Of a stretch of 28,522 nt of DNA, positions 24,293 through 28,522 are shown in pieces. Where the stretch lies: positions 1 to 28,522 of the forward strand of contig VFKI01000158.1 of assembly GCA_009885665.1 (NCBI GenBank), in the 5' to 3' direction. Under the pieces are notes generated by a model, which saw only the letters and a list, made by a program, of their open reading frames with translations, was not told the DNA's origin and made no database searches. Source of the DNA: Gammaproteobacteria bacterium. Lineage in GTDB: Bacteria > Pseudomonadota > Gammaproteobacteria > DSM-16500. The position numbers and the translations under genes were made by a program. Within the stretch, counting starts at the first letter, position 1, and the number at the start of each line of letters is the position of its first letter.

Positions 24293-24334
24293 TTATGCTA
24301 ATCTGGTCGTAAACACTACCCAGGAGCCTGCGAC

Positions 24335-25930
24335 ATGACCACTGAAAAAAACATCGTCATCGAACAACACAAACGCTTTTCAAAATCCACACTCTGGCGC
24401 ATTCAGAAGGACTACTTTGATCGTGCCGGTGTAAGCGCTTGGGTTAATCAAGTCCCGTTTTACATTACCTGTAACCCCTTCATTGCCAAATCTTATGCGC
24501 GTATTTTTTTGGGCTTTATGCGCGACTGGATGGCCAAACACCCTGAAACACGCCAGCACCCTTTCTATATCCTTGAAATAGGCGCAGGTAGCGGCCGTTT
24601 TACCTTTTATTTTGTCACCGCATTACATCAAATGATGCAACAAGCCGGCATGCACGATGTGCGCGTTTGCCATGTGATGAGTGATTTCACGCGCAGCAAT
24701 ATGCAATACTGGGAAAAGCATCACGCCATTCAGCCACTGGTAGAAAAAGGCTGGGTCGAATTTGCCATTTACGATATGGAAGCGGAACGCCCCATTACGC
24801 TCGTACAAAGTAAAACGCATTTAGATCACACCACCCTGATCAATCCCTTGACGGTCATTGGCAATTATATTTTTGATACCTCTTTGAATGATTTATTCGG
24901 TGTCCGTGAAGAAGCGTTATATGAACTCACCACCAGCCTTGAAACACCGCAAGACAATATGGATGGCAATACGCCGATCGAGATGGAAAAAGTCAAGGTG
25001 CATTATGATGCCAAAAAAGTGGCCAGCGAATTTTATGGCGATCCACTCATCGACAATATCCTCGAAAAATACCGCTCTGAATTACAAGATACCGTTTTCT
25101 TACTCCCGATTGGCGCATTTCATGCGCTGGGCTTTCTGCGCAAATTGGCCAACAATCGTCTGCTATTACTCTCAACCGATAAAGGCAATGGCGCATTGCA
25201 CACTTTGGATGGCGCGACCACCCCACCGATTTACTTCCATGGTTGTTTCTTTTCAGCGATGGTGAATTTTCACGCCATTGGCGAATACATGCAAAATGCC
25301 GGCGGTGAATATTGCTTGCAAACGCCGCGTAAAGGCATCAAAACTGCCGTGTTTTCTTGTGGTTTTGGTTTGTCAGACATGGGGGAAACACAGCGCGCGC
25401 TATCTGATTGGGTCGAAGGCATGAGCCCAGCAGATTATTTCACCTTACATCGCCGTATGAGTGACACTTTTAATGAATGTCAGCTGGATACCATTGCCGC
25501 ACATATGCAATTGGCCGGTTGGGATCCACATATTTATATGAAACTGGCCAGCCGCGTGCGCACGCTGATCAAAGATACCGATCGCGACACTTTAAATTTT
25601 ATGACGGCGGGTATGCACCAGCTTGCTGCTAATTTTTATGATATGCCTAAGACAGATTGCGTATTATTCGAAGTGGGTTTATTTTTTCATACGCTGAAAA
25701 ACTATGCTGAAGCAGCAAAATATTACACCCAAGCCCGTCACTTTATGCCAGAAAACTACAGCCTGTCATACAACCTCGGTTTGTGCTTGCACTACCTTGA
25801 TAACGATACCGCCGCCCTGACTCACTTTCGATATGCGCTGGCCTTAAACCCTGACGCTAAAGAGGTCCAAGAGTGGATTACGCATATCGAACAAGAAAAA
25901 GACGCGTTACCCTTGATGAAAGAAGAATAA
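24335..25930 (+). CDS. SAM-dependent methyltransferase-like protein with C-terminal TPRs
   Basis: Predicted cytosolic class I methyltransferase; substrate unknown. It is 531 aa. The SAM-binding motif I YILEIGAGSGRFTFYFV is at about residues 78-94, with RVCHVMSDFTRSNMQYW as the following strand/acidic region. The layout resembles the MidA/NDUFAF7-type (Methyltransf_28) fold but is much longer, with an unassigned middle region (about 170-430). Two tandem TPR-like units fill about 445-520 (FEVGLFFHTLKNYAEAAKYY, YNLGLCLHYLDNDTAALTHF). AGGAG lies 8 nt before the ATG. The rpsP promoter lies in its last codons. No neighbour suggests a substrate. Confidence 0.7.
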   Translation: MTTEKNIVIEQHKRFSKSTLWRIQKDYFDRAGVSAWVNQVPFYITCNPFIAKSYARIFLGFMRDWMAKHPETRQHPFYILEIGAGSGRFTFYFVTALHQMMQQAGMHDVRVCHVMSDFTRSNMQYWEKHHAIQPLVEKGWVEFAIYDMEAERPITLVQSKTHLDHTTLINPLTVIGNYIFDTSLNDLFGVREEALYELTTSLETPQDNMDGNTPIEMEKVKVHYDAKKVASEFYGDPLIDNILEKYRSELQDTVFLLPIGAFHALGFLRKLANNRLLLLSTDKGNGALHTLDGATTPPIYFHGCFFSAMVNFHAIGEYMQNAGGEYCLQTPRKGIKTAVFSCGFGLSDMGETQRALSDWVEGMSPADYFTLHRRMSDTFNECQLDTIAAHMQLAGWDPHIYMKLASRVRTLIKDTDRDTLNFMTAGMHQLAANFYDMPKTDCVLFEVGLFFHTLKNYAEAAKYYTQARHFMPENYSLSYNLGLCLHYLDNDTAALTHFRYALALNPDAKEVQEWITHIEQEKDALPLMKEE

Positions 25931-25942
25931 GAGGGGTATAAT
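25913..25942 (+). promoter_or_regulatory. Sigma-70 promoter of the rpsP operon
   Basis: TTGATG (25913-25918), an 18-nt spacer and TATAAT (25937-25942). The -35 overlaps the last codons of the methyltransferase gene. Transcription would start about 55 nt before the rpsP ATG. Confidence 0.75.
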
Positions 25943-25954
25943 GCCCGCCTTTCA

Positions 25955-25977
25955 CGCCTGTGCTTTTAGCGCAGGCG
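25955..25977 (+). promoter_or_regulatory. Leader hairpin before rpsP
   Basis: CGCCTGTGC, loop TTTTA, GCGCAGGCG: nine pairs including one G-U, placed in the predicted 5' UTR of the rpsP operon. No T-tract follows directly, so it is more likely a leader structure than a terminator. A regulatory role is inference. Confidence 0.5.
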
Positions 25978-26006
25978 AAAGCTTTATTATTACAGGAACT
26001 GTATCA

Positions 26007-26282
26007 ATGGTTGTTATCCGCCTGTCCCGGGGTGGCGCGAAAGGTCGCCCATTCTACCACGTCGTCGTCGCTGACAAGCGCTGCGCACGTGATGGCCGCT
26101 GCATCGAACGCGTCGGCTACTTCAATCCCATCGCTGCCGGCAAAGAAATTCGTGTGCACCTTGAAACTGACCGCATTCAATACTGGCTGTCGCAAGGCGC
26201 GCAAGCATCCGATCGCGTCAGTCAATTACTGAAGAAATATCAGCCTGCTGAAAAAACTGCGACGGACGATGCCGCAGCCTGA
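26007..26282 (+). CDS. rpsP: 30S ribosomal protein S16
   Basis: Small-subunit ribosomal protein needed for 30S assembly. It is 91 aa. MVVIRLSRGGAKGRPFYHVV, ADKRCARDGR, IERVGYFNP and YWLSQGAQASDRVSQLL are characteristic, with a short acidic/Ala tail. The ATG at 26007 has AGGA upstream and gives the expected N-terminus; the longer in-frame reading from 25941 begins within the promoter. First gene of rpsP-rimM-trmD-rplS; its last 14 bases overlap rimM. Confidence 0.97.
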   Translation: MVVIRLSRGGAKGRPFYHVVVADKRCARDGRCIERVGYFNPIAAGKEIRVHLETDRIQYWLSQGAQASDRVSQLLKKYQPAEKTATDDAAA

Positions 26283-26772
26283 GGGTGAATACAGTATTAT
26301 CGGCAAAGTCGGCACACCCTATGGTGTGCGCGGCTGGCTGAAAGTATTTAGCTATACCGATCCTGTGCACGCGATTGTAGACTATGCCCCTTGGTATATC
26401 GATGATAAGGCTACCACGCCGAGTGATAGCCGAGTGCATGGCAAAGGTTTGGTCGTCAAGCTCGCTGGCATCACCTCGCCAGAAGCTGCAAAATTGCTGG
26501 CCGGTAAAGATATTTGCATTATGCGCAGCCAGTTACCGCCCCCGTCACAAGGGACGTATTACTGGTCAGATTTAATCGGCATGACCGTAACCAACAGCGC
26601 CAACGAAGTGATGGGAACCGTAAAATCGTTGCTAGAAACAGGCGCCAATGATGTGCTCGTCATTCGGGCTGCTGACGGCAAAGAACATGGCATTCCTTGG
26701 CTGATGGGTCGAGTTATCCAGCAAGTTGATCTTGTTAAGCGCACGATCGTGGTTGATTGGGTGTTGATTTAA
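26269..26772 (+). CDS. rimM: Ribosome maturation factor RimM
   Basis: Assists late 30S assembly by binding S19 and the 16S 3' domain. It is 167 aa. The N-terminal RimM beta-barrel has IIGKVGTPYGVRGWLKVFSYTDP and the PRC-like C-terminal barrel has YYWSDLIGMTV and GIPWLMGRVIQQVDL. The ATG at 26269 overlaps the rpsP end by 14 bases in another frame, pointing to translational coupling. Repeat A7 begins 2 bp after the stop, so the usually short rimM-trmD gap is stretched to 179 bp. Confidence 0.95.
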   Translation: MPQPEGEYSIIGKVGTPYGVRGWLKVFSYTDPVHAIVDYAPWYIDDKATTPSDSRVHGKGLVVKLAGITSPEAAKLLAGKDICIMRSQLPPPSQGTYYWSDLIGMTVTNSANEVMGTVKSLLETGANDVLVIRAADGKEHGIPWLMGRVIQQVDLVKRTIVVDWVLI

Positions 26773-26774
26773 GC

Positions 26775-26898
26775 GTAACTATGGGGAACTGAGTACGCGG
26801 CAAACTGCATTGATGAGCGTCAGAGGGGGAGAATAGCGCGCTCCCCCTCTGACAACTCCCCCATCGCCAACATTTGCCCTGCTTTATGTAGGAGATAC
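26775..26898 (+). mobile_element. Family A MITE with complete central hairpin (A7)
   Basis: It begins GTAACTATGGGGAACTGAGT and ends ..GCTTTATGTAGGAGATAC. The centre is GTCAGAGGGGGAG (26819-26831), a 9-nt loop, and CTCCCCCTCTGAC (26841-26853), a perfect 13-bp stem. Left-arm details match A4, right-arm details match A2. No clear target duplication. It lies between rimM and trmD. Confidence 0.85.
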
Positions 26899-26929
26899 GT
26901 TCCTCTGCCCTATCTTTTGTAGTAGATAC
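26899..26929 (-). repeat. Family A left-arm fragment fused to A7
   Basis: On the minus strand it reads GTATCTACTACAAAAGATAG.. GGCAGAGGAAC, about 31 bp of a left arm in inverted orientation, joined directly to the right end of A7. It ends 22 bp before the trmD start. It looks like a nested insertion or recombination remnant. Confidence 0.75.
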
Positions 26930-26951
26930 GATATTAGGAATAAATGTAAAA

Positions 26952-27698
26952 GTGTGGCTGTCCCTCGTCTCATTATTGCCGGATATGTTAAATGCACTAG
27001 ACCTCGGCATTACCGGTCGCGCGTGCAAATCAGGCTTAGTGACACGTCACAGCTGGAATCCACGTGATTTCACCACCAACCGCTACCATAAGGTCGATGA
27101 TCGTCCTTATGGCGGCGGGCCGGGCATGGTCATGTTGGCTGAGCCGTTGCAAGCCGCCATTCAAGCGGCGCAGCACGCAGCGCCAGCAGGCACACGATTG
27201 ATTTGGCTCACCCCGCAAGGTAAGCATTTTAATCAAGCGGCAGCAGCAGACATGGCGACAGCAAGCGGCTTGATTTTTGTTGCGGGTCGCTATGAAGGGA
27301 TCGATGCGCGGCTGCCCGAATTATTGGGCGGCGAAGAGTGGTCGCTGGGTGACTTCATTTTATCCGGTGGTGAACTTGCGGCATTGACAATGATGGATGC
27401 CATTATTCGCCTACTACCGGGCGCATTAGGGCATGCTGAATCAGCAGTCGATGAATCATTGCATCATAGCTTATTAGAATATCCACACTATACCCGTCCA
27501 GAAATATTTAATGGGTTAAAAGTGCCGGCGGTATTGTTGAGTGGCGATCATAAAGCCATTACACGCTGGCGGTTACAACAGTCACTGGGGCGCACGTGGT
27601 TACGACGCCCCGATCTGTTAGCGCAAAAAACGCTGACAGCGGAAGAACAGGAGTTGTTGGCGGTGTTTATCCGACAACACAATGAAAGAAGCGGTTAG
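26952..27698 (+). CDS. trmD: tRNA (guanine37-N1)-methyltransferase TrmD
   Basis: SPOUT-class, SAM-dependent enzyme making m1G37 in tRNAs reading CNN and some other codons, preventing +1 frameshifts; essential in most bacteria. It is 248 aa. The trefoil-knot region has LTPQGKHFNQAAA, FVAGRYEGIDARL and EEWSLGDFILSGGE; RPYGGGPGMVM is also typical. The start is a GTG at 26952 (VWLSLVSLLPDML matches the family start MW..SLFP.M); AGGA lies 13-16 nt upstream, a weak ribosome site. Both flanks carry family A repeats in opposite orientation, so its expression may not follow rimM simply. Confidence 0.96.
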   Translation: MWLSLVSLLPDMLNALDLGITGRACKSGLVTRHSWNPRDFTTNRYHKVDDRPYGGGPGMVMLAEPLQAAIQAAQHAAPAGTRLIWLTPQGKHFNQAAAADMATASGLIFVAGRYEGIDARLPELLGGEEWSLGDFILSGGELAALTMMDAIIRLLPGALGHAESAVDESLHHSLLEYPHYTRPEIFNGLKVPAVLLSGDHKAITRWRLQQSLGRTWLRRPDLLAQKTLTAEEQELLAVFIRQHNERSG

Positions 27699-27754
27699 TG
27701 ATAGCTATGCGTGCAAAGGATCAGAATGAAATGCGCGCAGTCTAGCCGTTAATG

Positions 27755-27895
27755 GTATCTACTACATAATTTAGGGTAATGGGTAGCGATGGGGGAGTTG
27801 TCAGAGGGGGAGAGCGCTATTCTCCCCCTCTGACGCTCGTCAATGCAGTGTGCTGCGTACTTCAGTTCTTCTACCCTATCTTTTATAGTAGATAC
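27755..27895 (-). mobile_element. Family A MITE, full-length reference copy (A8)
   Basis: A 141-bp element with 24-bp imperfect terminal inverted repeats: GTATCTACTACATAATTTAG.. on one side and, from the other strand, GTATCTACTATAAAAGATAG.. The central hairpin is GTCAGAGGGGGAGA (27800-27813), loop GCGCTAT, TCTCCCCCTCTGAC (27821-27834), 14 perfect pairs. It is the most complete copy here and is oriented opposite to A7. It lies between trmD and rplS. The flanking 8-mers do not match convincingly. Confidence 0.9.
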
Positions 27896-27941
27896 ATTAA
27901 ATATATTTAAACTTTGGGTTATTATTGAGGAAAGAACCATC

Positions 27942-28385
27942 ATGAACATTATTCAAACGCTTGAAGCCGAACAAATGCAGCGTACGCTGCCTGATTTTGC
28001 ACCAGGTGACACCGTTGCCGTTGCGGTCAAAGTTAAAGAAGGTGAACGCACCCGTTTGCAAACATTCGAAGGGGTGGTGATCGCTAAACGCAATCGCGGC
28101 TTGAATTCATCCTTCACTGTCAGAAAAATTTCGCATGGCGTTGGCGTAGAACGTGTTTTTCAAGCACATAGCCCACTGATTGATGGTGTAGACGTGAAGC
28201 GTCGTGGCGATGTACGTCGCGCCAAACTGTACTACATGCGCAAACTGAGTGGTAAAGCTGCACGTATCCGTGAAAAATTGAGCGGTACACGTAAAGATAC
28301 GGCGGCGGCATTGAATGCTTCGCTCAAGACCGCAAAAATAGCAGAAACAGAAGTCGCTGTTAGCCAAGAGCAGCAAGGGCAATAG
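27942..28385 (+). CDS. rplS: 50S ribosomal protein L19
   Basis: Large-subunit protein at the 30S/50S interface. It is 147 aa. The body matches L19 (PDFAPGDTVAVAVKVKEGER, LQTFEGVVIAKRNRGLNSSF, VERVFQAHSPLIDGVDVKRR, AKLYYMRKLSGKAARI). About 30 extra C-terminal residues rich in Ala, Glu and Gln (AAALNASLKTAKIAETEV..) extend beyond the usual 115-120 aa. The ATG at 27942 has GAGGAAAG upstream at good spacing; the longer in-frame reading starts within repeat A8 and is not used. Repeat A8 ends 46 bp upstream, so it must be crossed by operon transcription or replaced by a local promoter. Confidence 0.96.
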   Translation: MNIIQTLEAEQMQRTLPDFAPGDTVAVAVKVKEGERTRLQTFEGVVIAKRNRGLNSSFTVRKISHGVGVERVFQAHSPLIDGVDVKRRGDVRRAKLYYMRKLSGKAARIREKLSGTRKDTAAALNASLKTAKIAETEVAVSQEQQGQ

Positions 28386-28522
28386 CGGCAAAAAAAGCGC
28401 GTGACAGCTCAGCACCCCCTTGGGGCCAGCCGGCTTCACTGCCATTAAGTTAAGCATACTGCGGCTCCAAAAAGGTTGAAGATAAGCGTAGTGCTGCTTA
28501 AAGCCGACCTGCCGTGGGTTCG
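28386..28522. other. Right-edge region without an identified gene
   Basis: 137 bases after rplS with no convincing ORF. It contains CACCCCCTTGGGGCC and an imperfect inverted repeat (TTAAGCATACT near 28450 against AGTGCTGCTTAA near 28492), which could belong to a terminator region or an RNA gene cut by the window edge. I could not match it to tRNA, tmRNA, 4.5S, 6S or RNase P RNA by eye. Confidence 0.3.

Noticed and set aside
4991..27895. The repeated palindromes as a CRISPR array or as attachment sites.
   Set aside because: Copies are kilobases apart, of differing length and orientation, with genes between them and no cas or integrase genes.
27747..27903. Target duplication around A8.
   Set aside because: CGTTAATG and ATTAAATA agree at only four of eight positions, so no duplication is claimed although the element is the most complete copy.
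26899..27907. Outward promoters in family A termini driving trmD and rplS.
   Set aside because: Hexamers near the ends are poor or at wrong spacing and are not consistent between copies.
28466..28522. Possible tRNA cut by the window end, because GTGGGTTCG looks like a T-arm.
   Set aside because: The 48-65 bases before it do not form a D-arm or anticodon arm, and no acceptor sequence is recognisable.

Overview
The window looks like a piece of chromosome from a gammaproteobacterium of the order Legionellales (Coxiella/Legionella relatives). The reasons are the gene order pilB-pilC-pilD-coaE-zapD, a small CBU_0592-type membrane protein, an LbtU-type outer-membrane porin, a Sel1-repeat secreted protein, and many short palindromic intergenic repeats. 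The genus cannot be fixed from the sequence alone. No phage, plasmid, complete IS, CRISPR array, rRNA or tRNA gene was seen. Twenty-six protein genes are supported.

Layout, left to right. (1) 1-4983: type IV pilus genes pilA-B-C-D (+), tightly overlapping and flanked by two inverted copies of a palindromic repeat, then coaE (+). (2) 5051-8764: minus-strand zapD, a 94-aa CBU_0592-like membrane protein, dusA, and the LPS-assembly regulators lapA-lapB. (3) 8896-16126, all minus: an MFS sugar porter, a Sel1-repeat protein following ornithine aminotransferase (rocD), an ArnA-type decarboxylase plus ArnB-type aminotransferase pair, and a 2-Cys peroxiredoxin. (4) 16442-18654: LbtU-like porin (+) converging on RNase T (-) across a strong terminator. 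(5) 18883-25930, all +: putA, a CPA2 cation/proton antiporter, a CDF metal exporter, and a methyltransferase-TPR protein. (6) 26007-28385: the conserved rpsP-rimM-trmD-rplS operon. Metabolically, rocD and putA meet at pyrroline-5-carboxylate and glutamate, which fits a bacterium that burns amino acids. The arn pair, lapAB and the porin all concern the outer membrane.

The most unusual content is between the genes. At least seven intergenic positions carry copies, half-copies or end-only remnants of a MITE-like element (family A) with GTATCTACTA-type ends and a central GTCAGAGGGGG/CCCCCTCTGAC hairpin. Three more positions carry a second, long-palindrome element (family B). Four insertions, three of family A and one of family B, are bordered by 8-bp direct repeats: two exact and two with 7 of 8 matching. 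This shows that they moved as units. They lie mostly in the 5' leader of the next gene. One supplies the last codons and stop of the Sel1 gene, two bracket trmD inside the ribosomal-protein operon, and an inverted pair brackets the pilus locus. No transposase is encoded here, so mobilisation in trans is inferred; GTAA-type ends and 8-bp duplications recall IS66-family elements.
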